Below are positions 48,273-60,000 of a stretch of 64,000 nt of DNA, in pieces. Source of the stretch: Taxillus chinensis (lineage: Eukaryota; Streptophyta; Magnoliopsida; Santalales; Loranthaceae); NCBI GenBank assembly GCA_023512835.1, contig CM042087.1, positions 42,464,017 through 42,528,016 of the forward strand, written 5' to 3'. The notes under the pieces were generated by a model, which saw only the letters and a program-made list of their open reading frames with translations, ran no database searches and was not told the DNA's origin. Each line of letters opens with the position of its first letter. Positions within the stretch are counted from its first letter, which is position 1. The translations under genes and the position numbers were made by a program.

Positions 48273-49717
48273 CACCGTTAGTACTATAACCAACTTACAT
48301 TGTTATAAATTAATTTACTTATATAAATTAATTTAAAATGATATTATTATTATATTATTAACTTATTACAATTTTATTATAAATTTTTATAAAAAAAAAA
48401 AGACCAAATAAGTCCATAGAAAACTACCTCACCGGCTAACTGAACCAACGATCAGGCGAGGCTGACTAACTGACCCCATAATCAAGCTAGCCGTGCACAT
48501 AAAATCTACGTGCTCTCACATCCCATGTACTCTCGCTACCACATGACCAGCCTTCGCAAGGCCGTTTGGTACAAGTGCAAAACCATTAATCTTGACACAA
48601 TAGACAATAACTACTATAGAAGAACTCGTCAGTAGAAAAGTCTTCTTACAGTTTTGTTGTGCAAGACTTGTGTATTACCGGTTAATATAACGGCATGCAA
48701 TTGAAAGACACATCAGACACAAATTTCATGAATCATATACTACATCAGATGATAATGCACGAGGGGACTTACCCGTCATTTAAAGGGCTTGAAGTGAGCA
48801 GCAGGTGTGCATTTCTTACGCTAATTTAATACCGTGTGGACTAAATTAAAATTAACCCTCATATTACTTGAACTTTCTTATTAGTTATTACATTAATACG
48901 CAATTTGTCATAGAATTTTTATTGATCATTTCCTACATTAATTTTCCAATAAATCACAACATGAACCACACGAGAATAGACCAGGTACGATATTATCCTA
49001 CATTATGCTCTTCTATGTTTTGGCCAATTTGACAAGCACTTCCTTCTGCTAACGGAAGCCATGAAAATATCAAGCTAAATTATATGCCACACAAGCAGAG
49101 CTTGCTGTCTAATTCAAAAGACATTGTCACGAACCCATTTAAATTTATGAAGTTCTGGTATCTTAAATGCCCCAAAACAATCTTATCCCTTCAATAATCT
49201 CACGTTGGCTTAATTTCTAACACAAGTCAATAACCCCTTCAAACTTAACTTACCTGGCACTAGCAAACGCAAACGTGGGTGGAGAGAGAGAGAGAGCACT
49301 GAGATGCCCAATCCACAACCACCATAGCCACAACATTTTCTATTTTCCATACTTGACCACGCAATTATAATATTTGTGACAATACTAATACTAGTACACC
49401 AATTTTGTCACTAGCATAAACCATCTCTCCTCTACTTCTAAACCCAAACATTTAATTAAAAAGAAAAACAGACCCTACGAGCAGGGGGCACTGCCCACTC
49501 ATCCCTCCGTTAGATACTTAGATTCATCCATAGAGCACGTGAATTCAAACTATGATGTAAACAATGCGGAGACACCAATGAAGAATCATTCATTCCAGGA
49601 ACATTTATTTATGCTGAATATCAACATCGAGCATCATTGAAAACTCCATATATCAGTTACCAAACCAAGCAAAGGAAAAGAATTAGAACAACATATGATC
49701 ACCTCCTCCTTCAACTC
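48273..49717. other. Intergenic DNA between plastocyanin and the DNL zinc-finger gene
   Basis: No coding family recognised. A short GA run lies at about 49282-49295. The last ~150 bp before 49718 is probably the 3' UTR of the zinc-finger gene. Confidence 0.35.
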
Positions 49718-50714
49718 TCATGCCGTAGGTAGGACATCACTGCCGCCATCATCATCGCCATCTCCCATATCCAGAAACTTAAAACCAAGATCCCATTTCG
49801 GATCTCTGTAGTTGAAGCTAGGGTTTACATAGCACTTCATACCATGAAACAGGTTCAGGTTGTCCACCAGCTTATGAAACACATTGCATCCACAACACTG
49901 CAAGTCAAAAAAAAAAGGGGAAAAAAGAGAGAGTCCAGAATAGACCAACCGACACAAAACACGAACAAACAACGTTAATAGGATGATTATATAAGAAGGT
50001 CCCACAAATTTGGCGGTAGAGCCACTGGTGTATAAAATAAATAACCTGCACGAAGACGGTGCCGTCGGTGTAGGCATGGGGGTTGATGGCGCGGGTGGTC
50101 CGCTGACCGCAGACGTTGCACGTGAAGGCCACGCGCATCCTCCGGCGTGGGGATTTCGTGAAGAGAGACCACGGGAAGGTGGATACGTTCCCCGTAGTGG
50201 ATCCGGTTTCGGATCCGGCAGGAACCGGCGGACCTTCCATGCCCGAATCCGTTGTCCATCCTCTCACCGACGCCGCGCTCAGAACCAGACCCATGGCCGC
50301 GTCCTACAGTGAACAAAACCCCATCGACGATGTCGACTTCTCTAAAATTTTAAAAAAATAAAAAAACTACCCCAGAAAAGAAAAAAGACAGATCGAGTGA
50401 TCGACCTTTGAGAGAGGAGAGAGAGAGGTGGGATTGCGGGTGACAGGGACGATGCTGGACTCGTTCGAGTCGGATCGGAGATTGGATTCATTATTGTCGT
50501 CTGAATCAGAACCATAAATTTGTTTCTTAGTATTGGAAATTGAGTGTGTGTATCTGATCTGATGTGGTATGGGGACACAAAGAAAAAAAATCTTACTTTT
50601 GGAAGAGGAGTGGAATCGGAGGAGTCGTCGGGAAACGTTGTTGGTCTTTGGGGAGAAGATCGGGAGGGACGAGGACGACGCCACGACAGTTGCAGAGGTA
50701 CGGAGGGTCTCCAT
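49718..50714 (-). CDS. DNL-type (Zim17/HEP) zinc-finger protein, 4 exons
   Basis: Exons on the minus strand are 50714-50597, 50500-50406, 50303-50046 and 49897-49718. They join in one frame to 216 residues with GT-AG introns. DNL zinc-finger proteins act as chaperone partners that keep organellar Hsp70 soluble. The zinc cysteines are C133/C136 (FTCNVCGQRTTRAINPHAY) and C158/C161 (CCGC), followed by NVFHKLVDNL, which contains the DNL signature. Residues 1-38 are Ser/Thr/Arg-rich with almost no acidic residues, consistent with an organellar targeting peptide (plastid or mitochondrion, not separable by eye). Beyond the zinc domain is a longer tail with an acidic DGDDDGG stretch. Exon 2 (95 nt, Asn/Ser-rich) is the least certain part. 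It is supported by frame continuity on both sides. Confidence 0.85.
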
Positions 50715-51934
50715 GGCGATTCGACAATGATCCTTGTTTTTTTGTTTTTTTTTTGTTTTGGTTGGGTTTATCCTTGTTCTCTCGATTGTTGTCGTTGCTG
50801 CGATGAACTGATTTATTTATTTTTTTAACGTTTTATTTTAATTATTGTTTTTTGAGTCCATGACTTATTTTAACCGACCACGTTGTGAGCCAAACCACTC
50901 GCGCCGCGGATACGAGGAATCAATACACAGTTTGTGGCCGTTAGATTTATTTCCACGTATCCTAATGGTGGGGCACGAGTTTTGCGTTCAAAGGTACGTG
51001 TCGTGTTGGTATTGGTCAGTCGTTAAACAGAGTCGTGCTTGGTGCTGGGGTAGTGATGTGGCTGATCAGTACCGATAGGTGTAGTGGTTTACGATGGGCT
51101 CGCATGTGGCAGCCCTCGTCCCAATCTCCGATTTCGTTTGCGCATTAAATTGACTTTTCTTTTCTGTCATAATTTATTATCTCTCTACTCAAAAAATCAA
51201 ATTAATTTTACTACGGATCTGTTTTCCCAACATAGGTAATAGAGTTTATTATATTTTTTTTAAAAATATCCTAAAAAAATGAGACTAGTAATTAAAATTG
51301 GGTAATCCCCACATTTTTTCCCCAGGATAATTAAGATGGTAAACTATTTAAATTGCAATCGCCTATTTTGTTTTTTCAAAATTGTAACAAAATATTTTAA
51401 CGCTGTAAAAACATGTTAAATTATTAAGTGGATAGTTGAAGCGTGAATAACAATATATATATATATATATATATATTTGAAACATTATTTTAATTGAACA
51501 AAATAATAGTTTCGAATAACTAAATAATTAGATTGAGTCAAATAATGTTTTTTGCCCAACTAAAACACAAGAACTTGTGATAAGCTAGAATCAGGCTCAA
51601 ATGTCAAATATGAGTAATGCTCATCAAAAAGGCAAAGATAGCGTGGAGAGGCAAAAAGAATAATATCCCACCAGCGTCCATAAGTGAATTGTATAATTCT
51701 AATTTCATTTCTAACAAAATTTCAAAGGGATAGACGACTCTTTGAAGTTTGAATACACCAAGATCATAAGCCTACACCTTGCGAGTCTGCGACAGCGAGA
51801 CTAATTACTACCACAACAAAACATACAAAATAATAAATATGGATGAAAGAAAAAAGAAAAAAAAAGGAAAAAAAAAGAGGCAAGTTGACCCATATTATAA
51901 ATATGTGTGTGTGTGTGTATATATATATATGATG
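50715..51934. other. Intergenic DNA between the zinc-finger gene and ODC
   Basis: The sequence next to 50714 is the zinc-finger gene promoter. An (AT)n array lies at about 51453-51476 and a TG/TA run at 51906-51930, directly beyond the ODC stop codon and so likely in its 3' UTR. No other gene seen. Confidence 0.4.
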
Positions 51935-53188
51935 CTAGAAAGCTGGATCCGAGTAGGCTAGGTGGGTCGGGATGGAAGCCGTATCGAATCCATTAAAGCT
52001 GGACCCGGCCGCAGCCGTGTACGCACCCATGCAAGGAAACACGAGCCAGTCGTTCATCTCCAGATCCGGCAGCTGTCGATCCGTCATCACCGTGTCGAGC
52101 GCGTCGCACGTGGGGCCAAACACGGTCGACGCGTACGTCATCCTGCCCCCGCAAGTGGGATTGGCAGCATTCGACGCTGACGCCAACGGCGTCGCCTCCA
52201 CCGTCGCATGGTCGTAGAGAATGCAGTTCATCGACCCGTAAACGCCGTCGTTTATCCAATACTCCCTCACCTCCCCCCTCACCCGCTTCCCTATGATCGC
52301 CGTCGCCAGCGTGAAGGCCGACTCGGCGAAGAACCTTCCCGGCTCCGCTATCACCCTCAACCCCGGACGGTCCGGGAAATACGACTCGATGGCGGATCGC
52401 ACGGCCTCGGCCGCCGACTCGAAGTTCGGTCCGGCAGTGAAGCCGCCGCCGATGTTCAGCACCGTCATCGGAGGCATTCCGAGCCTGTCCGCCATGTCGA
52501 ACGTCGACTTGGCAGCGGCTATCGCGCCGCGGTAAGCCTGCGGGCTGGCCTCCCCGCTACCGATGTGGAAGGAAACGCCGGTGACGGCAATGTCGGCGGC
52601 GTCGGCGGCTTTGAGGAGCGGCTCGATTTCCTCGGGCAGCGCGCCGTACTTGGGGCCGAGGGGGCAGCGCGCTCCGGAGTCGTCCGGAGGCTTGATCCGG
52701 ATGAGGAGGGAACATTGCGGGTGCCATGTTCGGATCTTGTCCACCTCGCAGATGGAGTCGAAGGTTGTCACATTGACGCCGACACTGGCGGCGTACTTGA
52801 TGTGGGACGCCTCCTTGCAGGGATTGGCGTAGACGATCCGACCGGGGGAAACTCCGAGGGCCAAGACGGATTCGATTTCGGCGCGGCTGGCGCAGTCGAA
52901 GTTGGCGCCGAGGGCGGCCAGGGCGCTGAGGAGGGCCGGGTGGGGGTTGCACTTGACGGCGTAGAAGGGCTGGACGGAGGGGAGGGCGTGAGACCAGGCG
53001 TCGACAAGGGCGACGACGACGCCCAAATCGAGGACGTAGAAGGGCCGCTTCTCTTCCGGCGGCGTGGCGTTGGAGATGACGGAGAGGATGAAAGCCGCAA
53101 GGCCTCCGTTGGAGAGGGCGGTGACGGTGTTCTCTTTCACGCCGGGCGCAAACAAAACTGTGTCCAGGCTCGTGTGGGCCGATCCCAT
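51935..53188 (-). CDS. ODC: Ornithine decarboxylase
   Basis: Intronless, 417 residues. A PLP enzyme that converts ornithine to putrescine at the start of polyamine synthesis, usually cytosolic or nuclear. The PLP lysine is K79 in [14 protein letters not shown], the glycine loop IGGGF and the phosphate-binding EPGRFF follow in order. The second-subunit active-site cysteine is C361 in [22 protein letters not shown] keeps a His at a position where legume lysine/ornithine decarboxylases have a Phe, as I recall, which favours ornithine as substrate. The coding sequence is very GC-rich, so long antisense open frames exist but are artefacts. The start is the ATG at 53188. The codon before it in frame is GTG. 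A tiny upstream open frame and long dinucleotide arrays lie in or near the leader. Confidence 0.95.
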   Translation of the reverse strand: MGSAHTSLDTVLFAPGVKENTVTALSNGGLAAFILSVISNATPPEEKRPFYVLDLGVVVALVDAWSHALPSVQPFYAVKCNPHPALLSALAALGANFDCASRAEIESVLALGVSPGRIVYANPCKEASHIKYAASVGVNVTTFDSICEVDKIRTWHPQCSLLIRIKPPDDSGARCPLGPKYGALPEEIEPLLKAADAADIAVTGVSFHIGSGEASPQAYRGAIAAAKSTFDMADRLGMPPMTVLNIGGGFTAGPNFESAAEAVRSAIESYFPDRPGLRVIAEPGRFFAESAFTLATAIIGKRVRGEVREYWINDGVYGSMNCILYDHATVEATPLASASNAANPTCGGRMTYASTVFGPTCDALDTVMTDRQLPDLEMNDWLVFPCMGAYTAAAGSSFNGFDTASIPTHLAYSDPAF

Positions 53189-53243
53189 CACAGCGGCGGC
53201 TTGGCGCCGCTCGGCGGGGTCGTAGGTGGAGGAAGCCTAGGGT

Positions 53244-53252
53244 TTATTTCAT
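53244..53252 (-). promoter_or_regulatory. Minimal upstream open frame (ATG AAA TAA) in the ODC leader
   Basis: Two codons and a stop, 56 bp before the ODC ATG on the same strand, followed by AAACCCTAG, which resembles a plant telo-box. It lies in the leader only if transcription starts upstream of 53252, which I infer from its closeness to the TA run at 53266-53281. Confidence 0.35.
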
Positions 53253-53265
53253 TTGAGGGCTGGGG

Positions 53266-53306
53266 ATATATATATATATATAGACTCCTATATATGCTCA
53301 GGTTGC

Positions 53307-53358
<52 letters not shown>
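53266..53358. repeat. Microsatellite cluster upstream of ODC: (TA)8, (GT)13, (AT)13
   Basis: A TA array at 53266-53281 is followed by a perfect GT array (53307-53332) that runs into an AT array (53333-53358). It lies in the core promoter or leader of ODC, and length changes here could affect expression. Confidence 0.9.
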
Positions 53359-53362
<4 letters not shown>

Positions 53363-54240
53363 TGCGCCTCATAAAATAGACAAACTGTACAATTTTAATA
53401 CTACTAAAATAGTGCAAAAATCAATTTTTGATTTTATTAAATGACTAAAAATTAATCAGATTAATTAACTCCCTTGGCTAGTGCCTAGTGGCTGGCTGGT
53501 TACCCCTATGGAAGACATGTACAAGTACAAATTAAGGATGAATCTTTAATTAGTGCTATACGATATATCCTCTGTCTCTGATGCAAGGCATATTTAATTT
53601 CTAAGACGCGTCTGCTCCTTTGATGGTTGATTTTTAATGAGTGAAAGCGTCAAGTTTTTTGTTTGGTTTCATATATATCCAAGACAAAGCCGGTGGCTGG
53701 CTGTTCCAATATTTCTGCGATTCCCGGTCAACCAGACTTTGAACCCATCGCTATTCCTCGCGTCATCTGAATCGGCTCCAGTCCACGACAATCGCAAACA
53801 CCGACACTAGTGTAGGCGTTTCGTGTTCTAGATATGAATCGGTCGTTTTGGTTCACGCGACTGTGGCAATAGGTGGTACGTACGTAACGGCCCTCAGCTC
53901 TGGTCGGAAAACGATCCCAATCAGCAATATGCGTCGGTGGCTATCTGGTGTTCCCCCTGCAATCTTCATTCTGGTTTCCATTATCTACACTGCACTCGTT
54001 GTCTGACATGTTTGTTCATTAAATTTAATGGATTCGGAGGAAATGTTCTTACCCCTGCAATATGTATCCACTGTGGCATCTATATATGTTTAGATTTAGC
54101 GTATGGAGTCATGTTGTCAACTCTCTTTTGATTTATTTATCTTATGGGAGAGCATAAAATTGATTTCAAGATTCATATACTCCTGTTAACCTTAAAGCTT
54201 TCATGAGTGCGATTTAGGAAGAAGATAAGAATGGCATTTA
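53359..54240. other. Intergenic DNA upstream of ODC
   Basis: No gene recognised. Distal ODC promoter sequence. A 64-codon frame at 53937-54131 has no known domain. Confidence 0.35.
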
Positions 54241-55310
54241 GAGCAATTCCAACACACTTTCTATTATCTATATGTAAAGAATAAAATTTTAATTTTATGC
54301 TTCAATAGGCTCTTCACATGGCTCTCTACATCGGAAAAATGCTACAGTGACTCTTCATATTATTATTTATATATTATTTTATTATTGGTTTTGGTTTTTT
54401 TTCTCTCTCATTTCTCCCATTCTCTCATCACAGGTGCATCTCCACATGCACCATCTATATCCTCGCCGCCCAATCACAGACCTCCCATCTTAGTCGGCGT
54501 AGCCCCCTCCCCCCATCTCCCGATCTCCCCATTGCAGGTGCATCTCCACTGCCTTATCTCTATCCCCGCCGGTCAATCCCAGACCTCTCATCCTAGCTGG
54601 CGCAGCCCCTCTCTACCCATCTCCTGATCTCCCATCGCATGTGCATCTCCACTGCCCCTATCTCCATCCTCGCTGCCCGATCCCAGACCTCCCATCCCAA
54701 CCGGTGCAGCCCCCCTCCACTCATCTCCTGATCTCCCATCGCAGGTGCATCTCCACCACCCTATCTCTATCCCTGCTGCCCGATCCTAGACCTCCCATCC
54801 CAGCCGTCATAGCCCACCTCCACCCCCCTCCACTCATCTCCTGATCTCCCATCGCAGGTGCATCTCCACCACCCTATCTCTATCCGTACCGCCCGATCCT
54901 AGACCTCCCAGCCGGCATAGCCCACCTCCACTCATCTCCCGATCTCCCATCGCAGGTGCATCTCCACCGCCCCATCTCCATCTTTGCCGCCCGATCCCAG
55001 GCCTCCCATCCCATTCGACGCAACCTCCCTCCCCCAATCTCCCCATCCCTGTTGTGTCCCATCTTCGCCGCCTCTATCCTTGCCAGTGCAGTTGCCGCTA
55101 TATCCATCACCGCCGCCCCCTGTCAACGAAACCCTAGCACAATGGAGTCCTCATGTGATGCAGGAGATGTGATATGTAGAAAATATATTATTTTAATAAA
55201 AATATAAATAAAATAGATAATAGTGTTAGACTTAAATAAAAAAAGACTCTTTACATGAAAAAAAATTCACATGTAGAGATAAAATACAAAATAGTGTTAA
55301 AGATGTTCGC
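54241..55310. mobile_element. MITE-like element carrying a minisatellite
   Basis: The left end reads GAGCAATTCCAACACACTTTC. The complement of the right end reads GCGAACATCTTTAACACTATT, and the similarity continues into ATCTATATGTAAAGAA versus ATCTCTACATGTGAA. Between AT-rich arms lies a GC-rich tandem array (54433-55055). No transposase frame exists. A non-autonomous DNA element is likely. Target duplications could not be defined. Confidence 0.55.
54433..55055. repeat. Minisatellite, six units of 98-113 bp
   Basis: Units begin GGTGCATCTCCAC (TG in unit 3) at 54433, 54537, 54640, 54744, 54857 and 54955. Each ends near CTGATCTCCCATCGCA and has a CCGATCCCAGACCTCCCATCC core. Units 4 and 5 are most alike. 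Indels of non-multiples of three show it is not coding. Confidence 0.9.
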
Positions 55311-57874
55311 ATATGTTTACTAATTAGTGAATGAATTTTATTCATGTAATACTCGTAAAAAAATTAAGCTTAAATTTATATTTATATTATTATTTTTGTT
55401 CCTTACTTACATATTTACTTTTAAGGCTGGTAAATCAATTGTTAATGATTATTGAATATTAATTATGGAATAGGGGTGAATGTGGGACTGGGTGTGGCGT
55501 TGGGGAAATCAAGGTGATCACGGTTTTTGTTTTGGGGTTTTAGAACTACAACGAAGGGTCGGGTATGAAGACGATGGTAGGATTGGAAAGGGCAAAAGAA
55601 AAATCAAAGGAGAAGGGCGATTATTTTATTTGAAAATAATATTTTGACAGTCGGCTAAATTTTGAATGAGTGCATAGTACATTTTGTTGTATTTTTTTTA
55701 AATTACATATTAGTGTAATTTTGATATAAAAATTATTAAAATGATGTAGTGAATTGTATTATGTGATTTAAGTAATATTTAGTCAAATTTACTTTACCAT
55801 TAAAGAGCTTATAGCATTTTTTATATCCTTTGTTATTTTTTAGCTAAAATTAAATTTTATTGAGTCGAGAGTATGCATTATTTAGTCAAGTTATTGCAAT
55901 TTTTATTATTTTGGACTAGGGTGACCATCTTAATATTTATTTTACAGTGGCAATTGCCAAAACAATTGAAGAAATTTATAGCTGTTAAAGTTTTTTTTTT
56001 TTGAAAAGTTATAATCAAAAGGAGCAAAACAAGATAAGAGTAATTCTAATTAATAGACTCTCTATTATCTTATACCATTATGTATTACAAGAATTGTAGC
56101 CTCAGTGCATAACCTCGATGGCATGGTAGTAGTATATCAAATCAGTAGTAAAGAATATATAATCGTTGGTATCCATTGATTCTTCGTACGTATTAATATA
56201 AAAAAATAAAATAAAAATTTAAAAATTTTATATTTTAATCAAAATAAAGATAAAACAAATAAAAGTATTAGAATTGAAATTAAGAAATGAGTAAAAGTAT
56301 TTTGTAAACATAAAAAAGTATATTTAAATTGCTCAAAATTAGTTTTGTATGGATTTACAGTTTCCTATTTAAGCAAATTAATTAATTTTAATTTAAGTCA
56401 ACAAGTCGATAAAAAAATAAATTATGAAATAAAAATAAGAAATTAAATCATTTGAGTTAGTGGAATAAAATAAAATAAAATATTTTAAAAATAAAAAAAT
56501 TGACTATCACGTTATTTGTCGTATCAATTATTAACATTTTTACAGTGAATTAGATCACCTTCAAAATACACCATACCTATCGTTATAATTTGAAAATTAT
56601 TTGGTTGGGCGTCCCTTACTTTCGGTTGGCCTATTTTGCATCTTGCAAATTGCAAAGCAAATGTTTTTTTCTCTGTGCGATTGGTCTAAATATTACGCCA
56701 TATAGTTGGAATAAAATTATCCTTACGCAGTTTTTTATTTTAAATTTTTATAAAACTTCTAGTGATGAAATAAATGCCGAAATTTGTGTTTTTGATTGTC
56801 TTTCGTCAAAGAGATTGATTTTGCTAATAAATATATTAATAAATAATGTTAACGGGTAGATCCATTAACATAATGTGTTTTTAGATTTTTTTTATTAATA
56901 TATAGATATTATTAGTAGTAAAATAACTAATTGTTTCAAAAAATTTATCAATCGCAAATTATATTTAAAATTTATATTTTAGTACAAATTTCATTAAAAC
57001 TTTAAATTTCAAGTCATCAATTAGTCATATTTAAAATAAATAAAATCATTAAAATATTTAACTAATACTAGTACTCAAATATTAGCTTAATAAGAATATT
57101 TATTTGTAAGCTCCTTTTATAAGTCTTTTCATGCATGCTATTGATCTAACGAAATTAATTCCATTTTATTTATAATCTAATCCGAATCAATAAAATATTA
57201 CTATATCAAAGCGTTAAATAAAAACCTATAGACATGTATATCTCTATGTATATATATAATGTGTATTTAGAAAAATCTTTGGCGCAAACATGGATGCTCT
57301 AATACATTAGCTTTCGGTTATGTAAGACGTGGATTTGCATTGACTGGCGGCATGTGGGGTCGTTGAATTCTACTGACAAGTGACAACGCGATAACGCGTG
57401 AACGTTTTCTAAGATGTTGGGTGGGGGCGACGTGCCCTATTGCCCATATTCTAGTTTTTTTTTTTTTTAAAGTGATACATATTCTAGTCTTATGTGTTGC
57501 CACCCCACCTCCGCTTAACAATTTTGATTGGTCGTGGTCATTTTGTTAAAGGCATCTGATGCGTCCGGGGTCAAATTCAAGATGCATACAGCGTACATAA
57601 TCTATGCCTACATACTTGTGATTTGACGGAGGATACATAATCATTTTCTTTATTTTTTTAAATCTCATCTGAGTTTTTTGTTTTTTAAATAAATGTTTAC
57701 ACTTTACATTAATTTATAGATAACAATTAAATATTATAAAAAATTGTACTAACACTCTTTTAATTAATATATCCACCCAACCCCACACAACACCATATCT
57801 GCAATGCTAACATCCTCTCCACAAATAAGATAAATTTTATGATAGATTATAATAATAGGCTAATTTTTATGACC
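55311..57874. other. AT-rich intergenic DNA
   Basis: No gene recognised. An 89-codon frame at 56590-56859 has no domain. A third, shorter relative of the palindromic MITE lies at about 56935-57100. Confidence 0.35.
56935..57100. repeat. Palindromic AT-rich MITE, partial copy 3
   Basis: Shares blocks such as AAATTATATTTAAAATTTATATTTTAGT and ATTAAAATATTTAACTAATAC with the copies at 9.8 and 48.0 kb, but is shorter and more diverged. Confidence 0.4.
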
Positions 57875-58415
57875 GAGCAGAAAAACTGATAAACTAATTT
57901 AATTCGATAAATTGACCGATAAAAAATTAAATAAATCAAAAATCAAATAAATTGATGTTTATTTTGGCGGGTTGACTAACCTCTTAACCCAACCAAAAAC
58001 CGAACAAACTGATCAAATAAATAGTGTAACCCGCTTAAACCGACTAACGAAAACTTTTTGATGAGAAATTTTTTGTAACGAATATAAAAATTTATAAATT
58101 AAAAGTTAAAGTTTATTAATTGTGGACTTCCTAAGTTTAATCTAAAGGTGTTTTGATGATGATAATTTATTTGATTTGATTTGTTGAGATTATATATTAG
58201 ATTTTGTATTTTAGTTTGTGTTGATGATGTGAATTTAAGTTGAAAAATTAGCGATGTTAGTGTTGGGCAAGAAAACTGTTAACCCGAATTAACCTGACAA
58301 ACTAATCGACCAAAAGCCAAATAAACCGATTTGGATGTGTTAAGCAATCTTATCAATAGATAAAAAAATCGAAAATTCGATTTAACAAAGTGATATAACT
58401 CGCCTAAACCGACTG
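57875..58415 (-). repeat. Dispersed repeat with terminal direct repeats, copy 2 (inverted)
   Basis: The reverse complement of this segment aligns along its length with 25200-25735. Shared blocks include AACTTAGGAAGTCCACAATTA-type sequence, TAATCTCAACAAATCAAATC and ATTGCTTAACACATCCAAATC. It also has two terminal direct repeats (about 57875-58050 and 58265-58415). No coding capacity. Confidence 0.65.
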
Positions 58416-59049
58416 AAGATCACTATTACTAATTTTAATTGAACGTTTGTTAGTGTATTTGATGATTTATGATAAAAATCCTAGGCGGCTGGTGGGAGGT
58501 AAGAGATGACAAAATAAATGACCATTTTTTTTAAATCTATTGATACTTCAATTTGAGTCAAAACTCTATTTATCAAAATAAATGAATAAATATTGAAGAC
58601 ATCTAGTGAAGGCAATATAGAGAGTTTAGTTCAATATCTCAAAATTTAGATTCAAGAAATATGACATTATCTCAAACCGAACTCTTATTTTTATTGTTAA
58701 CATTAATTTTGGTGTGCAATCAGAGCTATATAGGTGAATTGATCTATTTTTTTATTTGTTATTTTGTAAAGATTACTTAGTAACATCTCAAATGGATAAT
58801 AATCGTGTATTATTTTTTTCCTAAGCTAATTTGGATGAGTTTGTTTGGTTTGGGTGTATTATTTTCAAAAAGATGATTGTTTTTGAAAACGCCTAATAAA
58901 TCTTGTAGTATTTATGAGTGGTGTAAATTAATCTAATCCCATAATTTTAAAAAATAATCGCATCTTGAAAAATAATACAAGCCAAGCAAACGGGGCCTAA
59001 AACATCACTCTCCTTTTTGAAAGCAACTGGATTTATTATTAATTACAAC
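58416..59049. other. Intergenic DNA
   Basis: Nothing recognised. Confidence 0.35.
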
Positions 59050-59960
59050 AAAAGTATAAAAGAAACGAAAACTCACATAGTGGGGGCTACAAACAGGCCA
59101 TTAGGCTTAATACAATTTTATAAAACACAAAAGGCCAAGAGGCCCAAATAAAACCTGACAGGCTATGAGGCCCAAGTACGCCCAAGAACAACAAACTTTG
59201 AAAGGAAATAGAATGGTCACAAGGCCTACAAACAAAAAAGCCTAAACAGTTCACAATAGTAAAGGCCCAAATCGCCAATATAAAGGGCTCAAGCTGAACA
59301 ATAACAGAGGCCAAGAGGCCCAAATAAAATCTAACAGGCTATAAGGCCCAAGTACAAGGGTCCAACCCTCCCAGGAACAACACACTATGAAGGAAATATA
59401 ATGGTCAAAGGCCTTCAACCAAAAGCCCCAAACGGTACGCAAAAGCAATACTCCAAACGGGCTACACAGCAATTACAGAAGACATTAAAAGAAAAAGAAA
59501 TTGATTGTTGGAGCTGGGCTCAAACCCGAGCCCAAAAAAATAAGGCCCAACACAACTTCAGCCCACAAGCTGACAAACTAGGGCAGCAGAACCCTACCAC
59601 CAGGCACCAGCGCAGCCGGAGGCCAGATTTGGTCTTGGGGGCTGCGCTGCCGGAGAAAACCGGCGAGATGCTAGGACCGGCCAAGCGGCTGGAGCAACGG
59701 ACAGCGCAGAATGGCAGCGGAGCAATGAAACGGCTGGAAGAAAACCGGGCCAGGACAAACCGGCAACGTAACGGGACCGCCGAGCGAAGGCCGTGACTGG
59801 TTCAGGCACGACCAAAAGAGGTCGCGAGTGGGACGCGACGCCGGCAAACGTGAAGCAGCAAATGCGGTCGCCGAACACCGAAACCGGCAGCACGAGATAG
59901 AAGGCGACGGCGGCTTCCAAGATCAACACCGCCCGATTAAAGCTTTCAATCTCAATATTT
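59050..59960 (-). repeat. GC-richer repeat-like block with internal direct repeat
   Basis: A GGCCAAGAGGCCCAAATAAA unit begins at 59133 and again at 59309, continuing for about 130 bp with GGCTAT(G/A)AGGCCCAAGTAC. On the minus strand the block starts GC-rich (59960 to about 59600), passes through many GGGCCT/GGGCTT motifs and ends near 59030 with TTGTAATTAATAATAAATCCAG. Such tails occur in plant retroelement or transcript ends, but the family is not certain. Open frames on both strands lack domains. Confidence 0.4.
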
Positions 59961-60000
59961 GGGATGCCATACCTTTTTTTAAACGGGTAAATTATCGGTT

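Noticed and set aside
52208..53374. 388-codon open frame antisense to ODC
   Set aside because: GC-induced shadow of the ODC gene; it runs into a microsatellite and encodes low-complexity sequence.
54433..55055. CRISPR-like or coding tandem repeat
   Set aside because: Units are ~104 bp, lack short identical repeats with unique spacers, vary by non-triplet indels and lie in plant nuclear DNA. It is a minisatellite.
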